Numbered from the stretch's first letter, positions 20,496 to 30,885 are shown. The stretch: DNA of 64,000 bases from Vombatus ursinus (GCF_900497805.2 NW_020954611.1:1834517-1898516); one strand, 5' to 3'. The notes: generated by a model from the letters alone, not told the origin. A program made the numbers and translations.

Positions 20496-21281
20496 GATCC
20501 TGGCCAATTACTTGAGTTTTAAACTCCTTGTTAAAGTGAAAGCCTGCTTCCAATGTGAAGAGTGTACTGTTCCAAGCTTTGGGGGTTTGTACAGCTGTTT
20601 TCAGAGGTACCTCTAGGGACCTGTAAATTTTCAGTTTTTCCAAGGTGCTATGATAAGGGGCGAGGTGTTTCCTCTCCACTGCCACAACAAGCTCCACTAT
20701 GCCAGTGCTCCTCCTTGCCCCAGGACCGCCCCTCAGAACTGTGGCCCATATCCAAGCATGGGCAAAGCAAGAGATTCCTGCCTCAGCACTGGCAAAGAGA
20801 TCCCTGCAATCCCCTTCTGAGCAGCCACTTGATTGCCCCTCAGTCTGTGGGCCAAAAGCTCAGGAAAAAGCCACGGCCCCGGGCCACACTCGAGTGTTGT
20901 GGCTGAGACCTAGCTCCTCTCTCACCGCAGTCACAGACTTTTCCCACTAACCTAAGTTGTCTTTGGTGTTCATGGGTGTGAAGTCTGGAAACCGCCACAG
21001 CTTCCCACAATTCAGCCCTTTGAGGCCTGCTCCAGGGTCTCTGTGGCCTGTGCACCCACACCGAGCTGTGCTCCTCTCCCCACCTGGCGCGATTTACCTT
21101 TGCAATCAACCATCCAGGCTGTCTTGGGCTGGAAGTTTGTTTCACTCTGTCTTTTTGTGGGTTTTGCTGCTTTAGAATTTGTTTAGAGCCATTTTTTTAG
21201 GTATTTGGAGGGCTCTGGGAGAGAGCTGAAGACAGTCACTGCTTTCCCTCTGCCATCTTGGCTCTGCCTCTCCCAGAAGAC
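20496..21281 (-). promoter_or_regulatory. HAL1 5' UTR / internal promoter region with YY1-like site
   Basis: About 785 bp and the most GC- and CpG-rich stretch of the window (notably around 20860-21100). On the minus strand, close to the 5' end, stands ccaagatggc (plus 21252-21261), the same motif that human L1 carries in its first 25 bases as a YY1 site directing accurate transcription start. Promoter activity itself is inferred. Confidence 0.65.
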
Positions 21282-21296
21282 CAATATCATTGTATT
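21282..21296. repeat. Target-site duplication, right copy
   Basis: Exact match to 18619-18633; marks the 5' boundary of the HAL1. Confidence 0.9.
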
Positions 21297-21550
21297 GATC
21301 AAAGACTAAAGAATTCCAGTCCAGGCAATGACTAACCATGATTTCAGAAGACCAAAGATGAAAACAGCTCCTAATCCACTGACCGAGAAGTGATGTACTT
21401 AAGATTCAGAATGAGATATAAATTTTTGGCCATCATCAATGTAGGAAGTTGTCTTACTTGACTATGCACATTTATTAAAAGGATTTTGTTTCTCTTTGGG
21501 TGGAGAGGAAGAGAAAATAAATACTTGTTAGTTGAAAATAAAATCCCCCC
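21297..21550 (+). mobile_element. L1-like 3' tail
   Basis: Sense sequence with gagaagtgatgtacttaaga, atgagatataaatttttggc and an A-rich end (gttgaaaataaaat near 21531-21544), typical of a marsupial LINE 3' UTR. It may be the continuation of the L1 piece at 18430-18618, with HAL1 inserted between and an older internal deletion. Confidence 0.5.
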
Positions 21551-21557
21551 TCAAACA

Positions 21558-21740
21558 TTTCCTAGCTATGTGAAACCAGGCAAGTCACTTCATTTCTCTC
21601 ACCTTCAATTTCTTCTTTTGTAAAATGGGGATAAAAATAATATCTACTCTCAGAGTTGTTGTGAAGATCAGATTAGGTAGTATATGTGAAGTACTTGACA
21701 AAGCTTAAAGTATGATATAAATAATTATTACTAGCCACCA
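21558..21740 (+). mobile_element. CORE-SINE (MIR group)
   Basis: Sense core and tail: tatgtgaaaccaggcaagtc, cttcttttgtaaaatgggga (21612-21631), ttgttgtgaagatcagatta. The tRNA head is missing. Confidence 0.8.
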
Positions 21741-22679
21741 CTAAAGTGTTGATGTGCCCCCATATTATTCAGCTCTGTGGTCTTAACACATTTGAAGCTT
21801 AATATATATGACTGCATTACTACTAGTCACTCTAATACTCCATCTCTTGGGCCTAAACTAGGCTACTTGGACCCAAGGATATGCCAGGTCTAAGTTATGT
21901 GGGTACTAGGCCTAACTTTAAAGTGGATGTGAGAGGATGAGGGTGGAAAGAGGGAACAATTTTACTTACAAAGTTCGGTTTTTGCATAAGAACACAAAGG
22001 CATGGAACATTTTCCATGTTATTAAGAGAGAAAAACAGGCTATCCAAGATATCAAAGAAGGTTCTTACATTAGGACCTATAAATAATTTATGGGAAGGAG
22101 TAAAATGGGTTCATTGAATTGAGATATTTAATTATAGAATTCACTTGGCTGAATATACAATTATGTATGATTGAAATTAAAACCAGTTCTCAGGGAATTA
22201 AGGTGTTTTCTTTTCTGTTTCTACTGGTTTTACTAAAAGTACATTTCAAAGACAACAGGGCCTTAGAGGTAAGGATGGTGGCCTTGGAGGTAAGGATGGG
22301 GAAAGGGTAATTCATATTACCCCAAAAAAGTCTCAGCCTTGAGGCTTTACTTATCTATATCATGCCTTACATTTGGAAAACCTCACTAGCCTACTCCCTG
22401 GAGATTGCAACCATTCTGCCACATCTTTGCATTTAATTTTCCAAGGATTTCCTAAAGTACATGTAAGAAAATCCTAGAAATCAAATTCTTAAGTCTGGTT
22501 GCTCTGGAAACAAAATCAGAACCCATAGCAATCATTTCTACCTATTTACTTATGCTAGAGACTTTGTTCTCTTGGAAACATGACAAAATTCTAACAAACA
22601 TCAATTACTTTCCTACTGTATATAGAGGAGAGGAAGAGACACAGCTTAAACAAAGACACAATGCCTTCTGAAGAATATT
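21741..22679. other. Unassigned sequence with a short tandem duplication
   Basis: No gene or repeat family recognised. A 20-bp unit is present twice in tandem: gccttagaggtaaggatggt (22260-22279) and ggccttggaggtaaggatgg (22280-22299). Confidence 0.4.
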
Positions 22680-22800
22680 GTTTGCCCTCCATTCTTGAAG
22701 AGGACCATGACATCAGGAAGGTGATGCAATGATTTGCCAGTGAATTAGATTTAAGTGAGGGAGGGTTGTACAAAGCCGCTTGCCTCACTTTATCTCCAAG
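22680..22800 (+). mobile_element. Unnamed marsupial interspersed repeat, 5' part
   Basis: attcttgaagaggaccatga (22692-22711) and gtgagggagggttgtacaaa (22755-22774) match the longer copy at 37784-38044. I recall this family as common in marsupial genomes but cannot name it with certainty. Confidence 0.6.
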
Positions 22801-23611
22801 GTGTCTAGAAAGGAGCTAATATACCCATAAGAAACTATAATATGTGATATTAACTTATAAATACATTAGAGAAGTGAAAAACCAAGTAGTTTATGAGGTC
22901 ATTTAGTAAGATCATAACCAACAGGGCTGAGGAGATTGGGTTAAGGGATCTTATACAATGTATGATAGTACCTGATAGACAGTGATATGATAGATATGAT
23001 AGTATGATAGAGCTATAAGGAGCCCCTAGAGATTCAATATATGCAGCACCCTTTCCCAGGTTACCCCCTCACAATCCCCACTCACTAGTTGTGGATTAAG
23101 TCTCCAGGGGAGGGCCACTACCCCTAGGTTCAAGGTTTTCTGTGAGTCTGTACTACCAAAGCTTTAGCTCATGAGCCCCCATAAGCATATTTACCTTTAA
23201 AAGTCAGCCAAAGGACACAATTTACTCGAAGACATTTCCTGGCATGGCATAGCAAAAATAATATATAGTAACATATATTATTACTGTATATTATTACTAT
23301 ACATGAACATAGAAACAAAACATCCCCCCCCCATTAAGCTAGGGATCTTTTCTCCTTACTATACAGTACCAGTTAGAAAAGTAGACACACAAAGTGCACT
23401 GGTAGAGAAATAAATATATGTGGCCAAGGCAATTCATATCCTGACATTGTAAGACCCTTTCTCTTTTCATACTGATACCTCCAGGTTCAGTGTTGCTGAT
23501 AAGTTCAGCAGGGCTTTATGAGCTGGGTCCCTCTCTACAATTCAACTCCCAATGGTCAGGACTCTCTTTTTAACTCATGTAAGTCATACTTCTCAAAGTT
23601 GTCTCTTACCT
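22801..23611. other. Unassigned sequence
   Basis: Mostly single-copy in appearance. A decayed (ATGAT)n patch lies at about 22962-23011 and an AT-rich run near 23258-23300. Confidence 0.4.
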
Positions 23612-23690
23612 TGATTTTTTTTTTTGGTGGGGCAATCGGGGTTAAGTGATTTGCCCAGGGTCACACAGCTACTGCCTTGACTCTCCATCA
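23612..23690 (-). mobile_element. WSINE1/SINE1-type SINE, 3' end only
   Basis: A T run (antisense A-tail) is followed by tggggcaatcggggttaagt and gatttgcccagggtcacaca (23649-23668). The 5' tRNA-like part is absent, so the copy is 5'-truncated. Confidence 0.75.
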
Positions 23691-24304
23691 CTGGACCTGA
23701 TCCCTGTTCAATGTAGGGTGAGAAATTCTACTGCAAGACATCTAAGATGTCTCAGATTATAGCAAGTGAGTGGTGGTGTTGGAGAAAGAAAGCCCTTTCC
23801 CCTGGGGGCTGGGGGTAGGTGAGAAGAATGATTCCTACTCAAGAGCTGGGTTCTTCCAGATCTGGGTTTTCTCTTCTTAGGTGCCAGATGTCACACTCCC
23901 CAGAGCCATCTCCTGCCTCAACTGCCTCCAGATCTTGAAAGCTTGCTTTTTGGCTACCAGGAGTCAATCTTCTGCTAGCTGCAGAATCCAGTTCCATTAA
24001 GTTTGATCCAAAGAACTTTGTTCATAAAAAGGTAAAAAAGTGTGAAACAGCTGTTTTTGTCTCTATTCCTCGACCTTCTGTGATTTCATCAGCTTGCCTG
24101 GGGAGAACAATAGATCAGGGGTGTCCTGAGTAAGTCCCTTCTCATTCCCCCATGAAACTCTTTAATTAAATAATTAATGTCTTGAAAATAAATTGAGATA
24201 CTTTTGGAAAATTAGTCTACAATTCAAATATTTATAGCTCTCTGATGGTTTGGGGCATTCAAGCATCATCTTTTTGTGAACCTTCTCCCAGGGCCTTGTG
24301 CTAA
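23691..24304. other. Unassigned sequence
   Basis: No repeat or gene recognised in about 600 bp. Confidence 0.35.
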
Positions 24305-24323
24305 AGCAGGGATTCCTAACCAC

Positions 24324-24362
<39 letters not shown>

Positions 24363-24598
24363 GTGTGTGTGTATGTGCACACATGTGAGAGACATGGACC
24401 CCTTTGACTGTTTAATAAAGTCTATGGACCTCTTCTTAGAATGTTTTTTAATATGTAAAATAAAATACATAAGGTTATAAAGGCAATCAAAGGTTAATGA
24501 AAAGAAAGATGCAACTTTTTCCCCATCCAGGACCCCTGAAATCTATTCATAGTCCATGGGTCTATGGACTCCAGATAAAGAACTTCAGCACTAAAAAG
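24305..24598. mobile_element. Candidate non-autonomous DNA transposon (hAT-like)
   Basis: The ends resemble each other in inverted orientation (cagggattcctaacc at left; the reverse of gaacttcag at right). The inside has catggacccctttgactg and ggtctatggactccag in near-mirror arrangement. Flanking ctaaa words could be a worn target duplication. No transposase frame is present. Confidence 0.4.
24325..24357. repeat. (TG)n microsatellite
   Basis: About 16 uninterrupted TG units inside the transposon-like element. Confidence 0.95.
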
Positions 24599-24776
24599 TC
24601 TCAGTGAAGTCTGTGTAGATAATCCAAAATTTACCATCTTCCATGAGGGTCCAGGTGCCTTAGCTGGCAATGCTAGGGATTACACTCCCTCCAAAATAAA
24701 TGGTTATACCATTTGACAAAGTATCATTTAAAAAAATTCTCAAAGGTTGCCACCTCTCTTGGTACTTGCAAAGGTT

Positions 24777-24930
24777 GAGAGAAGAGAAGAGAAGAGAAGA
24801 GAAGAGAAGAGAAGAGAAGAGAAGAGAAGAGAAGAGAAGAGAAGAGAAGAGAAGAGAAGAGAANNNNNNNNNNAAGAGAAGAGAAGAGAAGAGAAGAGAA
24901 GAGAAGAGAAGAGAAGAGAAAAGAAGAGAA
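24777..24930. repeat. (AAGAG)n pentanucleotide microsatellite with assembly gap
   Basis: Near-perfect AAGAG units on both sides of ten N at 24864-24873. True length is unknown. The Arg/Glu/Lys-rich and Leu/Phe/Ser-rich frames across it are repeat artefacts. Confidence 0.97.
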
Positions 24931-24991
24931 CAAGTAAGTTTCCCCTGTCAGAGGATCCATGTACTCCTGGATCAACTGGTTTTCTCTGTGT

Positions 24992-25086
24992 GTATGTGTG
25001 TATACACACAATGCACATATATGTTTGTGTATATGTATGTGTGTGTATATGTATATAACCACATATGTATATACACACATACAAAT
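24992..25086. repeat. TG/TATG-rich microsatellite
   Basis: Mixed tgtgtatatg and tacacaca units. Confidence 0.85.
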
Positions 25087-25212
25087 ATGGAAACTGAAGG
25101 CAAGAGAAGTTAAATAGCTCACTCAAAGTCACACACAGAATTAATGACAGATCCAAGATTGGAACCTTGCTCCTTATGCACCAAATCCTGTGCTCTTTCC
25201 ACTATACCCCAA
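25087..25212 (-). mobile_element. CORE-SINE (MIR group) fragment
   Basis: atggaaactgaaggcaagag (25087-25106), ctcactcaaagtcacacaca, and a reversed head ending cactataccc. Confidence 0.7.
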
Positions 25213-26049
25213 AACAGATCAAGGCAGGCCTCTTTCAGCAGAAATGTATGACCACTGATTTTGCTTCTGCCTTTGATTATCTGTCTCCATTTCTTTTTCT
25301 AACTGACCATAACGTCTATCTAATTAACATTATTATGGCCTGTTTCTTAAAATTCCATATATCTAAAGGTCCCAAACAATCCAAAAGATTTCAAATTTTT
25401 TTTTATTTCCTCTCAAAACAGGATCACTCTACTAGAAAACCCACCTCTGTGGGGGTTTTTATTGTTGTAATAAAAATAAAAATTCTACTTCACAATTAAT
25501 CATCTCCAGAAAGAAAAATTGCAGCCAATCAGAAGATAATAGGGTGCCTTCACTCTGAAATTCTAGATTCCAGCTTGGCCCATGATGTGGATTATTCACC
25601 AAAGGAAAACTTTCAACTGTAAAGAGGAAATTTTAATTCACTCTTAGCTGAGGCTGCTAATCCCCTGTGCCAAGTGTTTTGCTGGTGTCAATTAAGCAAG
25701 GCTTCTCAGATTTCCACTGGGAAATCCCGATAATCTTACACTTTCTTCAGAAATAATAACAGTTTGTCTGTTTGTTAGGGAAACAAACCAAGTGTTGGCA
25801 TGAAGTGCTGTCTAGGGGGAAATATTCTTACAAGTAGTAGAAGATGCACCTCATTGCAATGGGACTATACTGACTGAGGCATGGTCTTCAAAAAAATGTT
25901 GAGCCAATAACAGCAGTAAGAATATTTACTTAACTTCTCCACAGTATGTCTCTCACCTATATTTGTAATCTTATTTAATTATTAACCCCCTTCATTAATT
26001 CTCCATTCTGGTCAAACTGACTGGCTATTTGTTTCCTATACCCAAAATT
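25213..26049. other. Unassigned sequence, possible conserved non-coding block
   Basis: No repeat recognised. The part at 25560-25830 is non-repetitive with balanced composition. Function unknown. Confidence 0.3.
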
Positions 26050-26372
26050 TTATCTTGTGCCTTCACGAGTTTGCATAGGTGGCCAGAATATCTCCCAGTT
26101 CTTGAATGCACTAGCACCTTACATTTGTTTCATAAAATCCTCTACTTTCTTATAAGCACAGCTCAGACACCACTTCCTCACCTAGACCTTTCCTGATCTG
26201 AACTGTTATTAGGGCTGTCTTGAAATGACATCGTATCACTTTTGCATTCACTTATCTATGTTGATATCTAGATAGGTCTAGATCTGGATCTGTCTCTACC
26301 TAGAATGTGAACTCCTTATAGGCAAGGATAATTATTGTCTTTTTATCCCTAGCACATAGCACAGCATCAAAA
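26050..26372 (+). mobile_element. LINE L2, 3' region
   Basis: Sense L2 3' UTR: agctcagacaccacttcctc (26161-26180), gaatgtgaactccttatagg (26303-26322), ccctagcacatagcacagca. It ends in AAT-rich sequence. Confidence 0.8.
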
Positions 26373-26416
26373 ATAATAATGATAATGAAATTATGGCAAT
26401 GATCCGTTAGGATAAC

Positions 26417-26453
<37 letters not shown>
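26417..26453. repeat. (GAT)n microsatellite
   Basis: About 12 ATG/GAT units at the junction of the L2 tail and an antisense SINE tail; probably grew from one of those tails. Confidence 0.95.
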
Positions 26454-26454
<1 letters not shown>

Positions 26455-26456
26455 CA

Positions 26457-26695
26457 ACAGTGTAAGGTTTGCAAAGTGTTTAACATATACTAGCTCATTT
26501 GACCCTCACAACAACCTTGTGAAATGGATGCTATTCATATCCCTATTTTACAGATGAGAAAATTGAGGCACAGAGAGACTTAGTGGCTTGCCTAGAGTCA
26601 CACAACTAATTAGTGTTGAGGAAGAATTTGAACTTACCCTTTTTTGCCTCCAAATCCAGCCCTCTATCTACTATACAACCTACCTGCCTTCATAG
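26457..26695 (-). mobile_element. CORE-SINE (MIR group), near full length
   Basis: Tail aaggtttgcaaagtgtttaa (26464-26483), core attttacagatgagaaaatt, B-box-like reverse, and head ctctatctactatacaacct at the right end. Confidence 0.85.
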
Positions 26696-27764
26696 TATAT
26701 AATTGATGCTTTTTGAATTAAATGAAATAGTAGGCAGTGTTGAGAGCCTTTGGTAGCTCACGGAGAACTCCCTCTAGATAGAGCATTTAGTAGTTAGTAG
26801 AATGAATACACGTTTGGTTTTTTTTTTTCTTTTTGAATACACATTTTTTTTCTTTAATTTGGAAAGTATTATATGATTTCCTAGATGGCATTTTCCCCCT
26901 ACTCTTCAGACCCACCATGTTCAACAATATTATAAACATTCTTTGAAGTTAGTAAAGAAAGGAACTGTTGTACATAGGCCAGTTTTATTGAAATGACTTT
27001 GAGAGGGCCTCTTTCTAATGGGGTAATTTCTTCTTTGTGAATGGGGGTATGTGAAAATGTAAATCAATACCTATGGCCCTGAAATGATCATGATGGGGTC
27101 TGCTTCATTTCCTACTTGTGTCTAAATTACCATCCATTTGAGGAGGCCTTGGCTGACTAATGCCACTCCTGTCCCATGGCCAAGGGCAGGGAGGCTGATG
27201 CCCCCCATGTAATTTTACCTTGAACTGACTTCAAGACTGCAGAAAAAAATTTAAAATGGACAACAGCAAATCTGACCACAAAATTCCACATTGATCATGA
27301 CAGCCAGGAAATTTGTTTTTCTCCTCAGCAAGCCAGTTTCTTAAAGCTCTAGGCTCTAGAGTCTAAGGAGAAGCTAGATCACTTTTCTGGATGTTTAAAA
27401 AAAAAACAAATTAAACCATGAAGGTCAAAGGGATTATATCCCTGGTTTGTTCCCAGCTCCCATATTTCTTATTATCTGTGCAATAGATTTGCCAATTATC
27501 ATATCATGCCTTTATTGAAAGTTAAGGTGACTGGCAATGTGTTCTCTCCTATTATGTCTAAGCCAGTGACATTTGGCAGAAGCTAGCACACTTAGAAGCT
27601 GAGTATCCCTACTGCTATGGTTTCCTTCCATAAAGAAAGATGTAGGAACTAGCAGCTAAGCTAAAGCATGGTACCTAGAAGTCTAACGAGAAGAATTCCC
27701 TCATCTTTGATGGCATGGAGGCTCTCTGAAGACCATCACTCAAAATAATGGTTTAGAGCTTGTA
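26696..27764. other. Unassigned sequence
   Basis: About 1.07 kb with no recognised repeat or gene; a T-rich patch at 26818-26860. Confidence 0.4.
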
Positions 27765-27945
27765 GGCAGCTTAGAGGACATTTAAACTAAATCTGTCACT
27801 TTAGAGATGAGGAACCTGAGCTGAAGAAAGGGTAAGTGATTCACTCAAGATCACACAAGTAAAAAGTGGTAAAGACAAGAATTTAAACCAAGGCACTCTG
27901 ACTCCAAATCCAGCAACCTTTCTATTATAATGATGCCTCCCAAAT
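27765..27945 (-). mobile_element. CORE-SINE (MIR group)
   Basis: Antisense: tttagagatgaggaacctga (27802-27821), ttcactcaagatcacacaag, ctgactccaaatccagcaac. Confidence 0.75.
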
Positions 27946-28477
27946 ACAGGCTGGTCTAAAGGACTGACCTTAAAACTTCACTAAGACTTTTGGTCTACTT
28001 TGTATGCAATTTGCTAAAAGACTAACTATTCAATTTGGAATTCATCAGGTCAGTAAATCTAAAAGGGGCGGAATGAAATGGAAGGATTAGTTATATTTCT
28101 ATATATCTGTTTCTTGTGTCCTCAATTAGTGAGTAAGCTGTAGAGATTTAAGCTGATCCTACCATTCTCTCATCTAGTCCCCCGGGACCAATAGAATGCA
28201 TTTGCTGCCAGGGTTAGGGATGAGGTCCATGGCCAAGGAACAGAAGAAAGCTAATTGGACTGTGAGAGCTGACAAAACTATAATGAAATACTGAGAAGAA
28301 AGGTTCAGATGCACCTTATTAAAATGTTTCAATGTGCCATTGAGACTAAAAACATCAAGGTTATATTTATACAAATAAATCTCACTGAATCAGCTCAACT
28401 TATTTGACTAGGATCCTGTATCTGATTCATCCATATGGTAAAGATGTGTGCTAAATGTTTATATTCTATTTTCCTTT
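27946..28477. other. Unassigned sequence
   Basis: No repeat or gene recognised. Confidence 0.35.
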
Positions 28478-28740
28478 GAGGCAGCTAGATGGCACAGTAG
28501 ATGAAGCACTGGGCCGGGAGTCAGGGAGACTTGAGTTAAAATCCACTTTTAAATACACCCTTACTAGCTGTGTGACCCTGAGCTAGTCATATAACCTCTA
28601 TTTATCTCAGTTTCCTCAATTGTAAAATGGAGATTGTAATAGTATCTACATCCCAGGGTTGTTATGAGGATCAAAGGAGTTAATATTTATAAAGCCCTTA
28701 GCACAGTGCCTGGCACATCCTTAATAAATGCTTAATAGAT
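28478..28740 (+). mobile_element. CORE-SINE (MIR group), complete with L2-like tail
   Basis: Head gcagctagatggcacagtag (28481-28500), B-box-like ttgagttaaaatccact, core ctagctgtgtgaccctgagc, ttgtaaaatggagattgtaa, then a tail that is L2-like (tagcacagtgcctggcaca, ttaataaatgctta). This is the clearest full-length copy in the window. Confidence 0.9.
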
Positions 28741-28889
28741 GTTTGGTTTTGTTTGTGATGCTAACTTTTTTGTGGAGTGGGGTCCGAGATTGCTGCTAGA
28801 GATTTTTGGACACAATAAAACTTCAGTGGGTTTTTTTCTCTTGTGTCCAGGTCTCCTCCTCACTCAACTCCTCTGCCATGGCACACCTC

Positions 28890-29040
28890 AATTGCCTTTG
28901 GACTTTGATCAAGGCATAGATAGCATACTCACTAAATTTGCAGATGGCCCAAAGCTGGGAGAAGTAGCTAAAATGTTGGGTGACACAATCAGGATGAAAA
29001 AGATCTCAAAATTCTTGAAGGGTAGGTCAAATCTAACAAG
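28890..29040 (+). mobile_element. CR1/L3-type LINE, reverse-transcriptase segment
   Basis: The plus frame reads LTKFADGPKLGE at about residues 64-75 of the frame that begins at 28739. This is a decayed form of the FADDTKLGG stretch of CR1-clade reverse transcriptases, whose catalytic FADD is changed to FADG here. The frame's upstream half is not LINE-like. Confidence 0.7.
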
Positions 29041-29044
29041 GTGA

Positions 29045-29605
29045 TTCAGAATCTTAGAGTTCCTGATCTCAGGAATGAGTCTTAGAGGCCATCTTGTCTA
29101 AACTGTGCCTGAATTGGAATCCATAGTACAAAATTCCCAAACAGTGGTCATCCAGTTTTCACTTCAGCCAAATGAGAAGGAATTCCTAGTTCACAGACCA
29201 TTCCCCTTTTGGATAGCTATAATTATTATCAGGTTTTGTCACATATTAAGTCTAAATTAATTTGTTTGTAATTTCAACCCTAGTTGAACTCCTAATTCCA
29301 TCTTCTAAGACCAAGTCAAAAAAGTTGAATTCCTCTTCAATGAGATAACTTTTCAATACTTGAAGAGAGCTATCATGCTGTTTCCTTCCTTAGCGCTTAC
29401 TCAGTCCTTGACCAAGTTTTCTTTTTTTCCAGGCTAAACATGACTAAATCCTTCAATTATTCTTATGTTGCATGAACTCTAAGCCCCATGCCATACTTGG
29501 TCACCCACTTCTGTATGTGTTCTAGTTTGTCCATGTCTTTCCTAAAATGGGGTGCCCAGAATTGAATGTAATACTACAGGTGTGTGGTCTGACCCAGGTG
29601 GAATA
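29045..29605 (-). mobile_element. CR1/L3-type LINE, 3' half, antisense
   Basis: Antisense words aatcttagagttcctgatct (29050-29069), tccaggctaaacatgactaa (29430-29449), ttcctaaaatggggtgccca (29539-29558) and gtggtctgaccc. It faces the sense fragment to its left, so these are two separate insertions or an inversion. Confidence 0.75.
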
Positions 29606-29764
29606 CTGTGATACCTTTGCCTATTATTAATTACATTAAATTAAGCAGGCTTAAGTGGAATATAATAATATACAAAGAGTTAAAGTTGATGGAACCCAAA
29701 GGGCAATGGAGAATGTACATGGAAGGCATGAGTAGGCTATAACATATTATCAAGAAAGAATGTT
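29606..29764. other. Unassigned sequence
   Basis: Nothing recognised. Confidence 0.3.
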
Positions 29765-30027
29765 GAAATAATAACACATAACTTTTCTATAGTACATACA
29801 TACATATATATATATGTATGTATTATCTCATTTGATCCTTACAGTGACCCTGTTAAGTAGAGTGTTATTATTATCCCCAATTTTATAGGAAAAAAAACTG
29901 AGACTGAGAGAAATGTAATGACTTGCTAAGAATCACAAAGCTAGTAAGTGTCTGAGGCAGGATTTGCACTCGTCTTGTGGACTCCAAGTTCAATGCTCTA
30001 TCCCTTATGCCACCAAGCTGCCAAGGA
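29765..30027 (-). mobile_element. CORE-SINE (MIR group) with an expanded TA/TATG patch in the tail
   Basis: tattatctcatttgatcctt (29821-29840), attatccccaattttatagg, tagtaagtgtctgaggcagg and head ctctatcccttatgcc. The repeat at 29796-29822 replaces part of the antisense tail. Confidence 0.8.
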
Positions 30028-30309
30028 AAGCAACGTAAAAGATTTCATAAGATAGAGATATGAGTGGGAAAAAGGTGGCATATCAAGAACAAGAGTAACC
30101 AACAGATAGTCAATATATGCCATTGGCATTGATGCAATGTAAAGAGGAAGGCATCTAACATGTGGGGTGGATCCCCTGTCAAAGATATGTAGGAGGAAAA
30201 GAACTAGAGTCACATGGGATGAGAGGCCATTGAGGAGTTGCAATCTGCATCATCAAAGGGAATACTCCCATCAATGAACTCACAGATTCCTTGAACGATT
30301 GAAGTGAAT
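30028..30309. other. Unassigned sequence
   Basis: Possibly more of an old LINE, but no word was specific enough to assign. Confidence 0.3.
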
Positions 30310-30885
30310 GTAAAGTTCTATACATGTGTACAAAACTTCCTAAGTGCAGGATAAAGGAGACATGACTGGACAGTTTAAAAAAAAAAAGGTTTGGAGCCTC
30401 AGCGACTGTAGGTTCAATGAGTCAACAGTGTAAAATCAGCCCAAAGAGCAAAATGTGAACTTCAGCTGCATCCATAAAAATATAGTGTCTAGGGCAAGGG
30501 AGGGTATCAGACTTGCCTCTGTCAGACCGCATCTGGAATATCGTGCACATTTCTAGGCATTTTCAAGAAGAATTTTTTTAATGTGGAAATTATGTTAGAT
30601 GAGGTTCCAATGAAGAAACTAGGGAAAGGTTTGTTATATGAAGGTAGAATTAGACTTATTCTGCTTGGCCCCAGGAGGCAGAAGAATAGTAGAAATTACA
30701 AGGAAATAGATTTCAACTCAATGTGAAGACAAATTTCCTAATAACTAGAGCCATCAACAAATGGAATTGGCAGCTTCAAGAGAGAATAAGTTTCCCGTTA
30801 TTAGAGGTGTTCCAGCAGATTGATCATTCCTTGGGGATGGATAAGCAGTGGTTTATGCTTCATGCAGGGAGTAAATGAAACTGTA
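30310..30885 (+). mobile_element. CR1/L3-type LINE, ORF2 end and 3' UTR
   Basis: Sense order is preserved: aagttctatacatgtgtaca, tcagaccgcatctggaatat (30523-30542), attctgcttggccccaggag (30657-30676), caaatttcctaataactaga, ggtgttccagcagattgatc. The same 3' region recurs at 14472 and 56635. Confidence 0.8.

Larger units (their letters stand above)
18634..21281 (-). mobile_element. HAL1: HAL1-type (half-L1) retrotransposon, full length, ORF1 only
   Basis: A 2648-bp element between perfect 15-bp duplications. On the minus strand, the 5' UTR spans about 21281-20496, ORF1 20495-19425 and the 3' UTR 19424-18634 with an A-tail. L1 normally has a ~3.8-kb ORF2 after ORF1; here the sequence after ORF1 goes straight into a 3' UTR whose last bases resemble the L1 3' end (gggagaaaatttgg-like). 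HAL1 elements are known in mammals as L1-derived ORF1-only LINEs presumably mobilised by L1 enzyme in trans. An L1 with a large internal deletion is the alternative. Confidence 0.82.

Noticed and set aside
20488-21175. Several overlapping frames on both strands around 20.5-21.2 kb
   Set aside because: They lie in the GC-rich 5' UTR of the HAL1 element and have no motif.
24700-25156. Arg/Glu/Lys-rich and Leu/Phe/Ser-rich frames
   Set aside because: Produced by the AAGAG array and run through an N gap.
28739-29044. 101-residue plus frame as a host gene
   Set aside because: Its second half is a decayed CR1-clade reverse-transcriptase segment; the first half is not conserved-looking.
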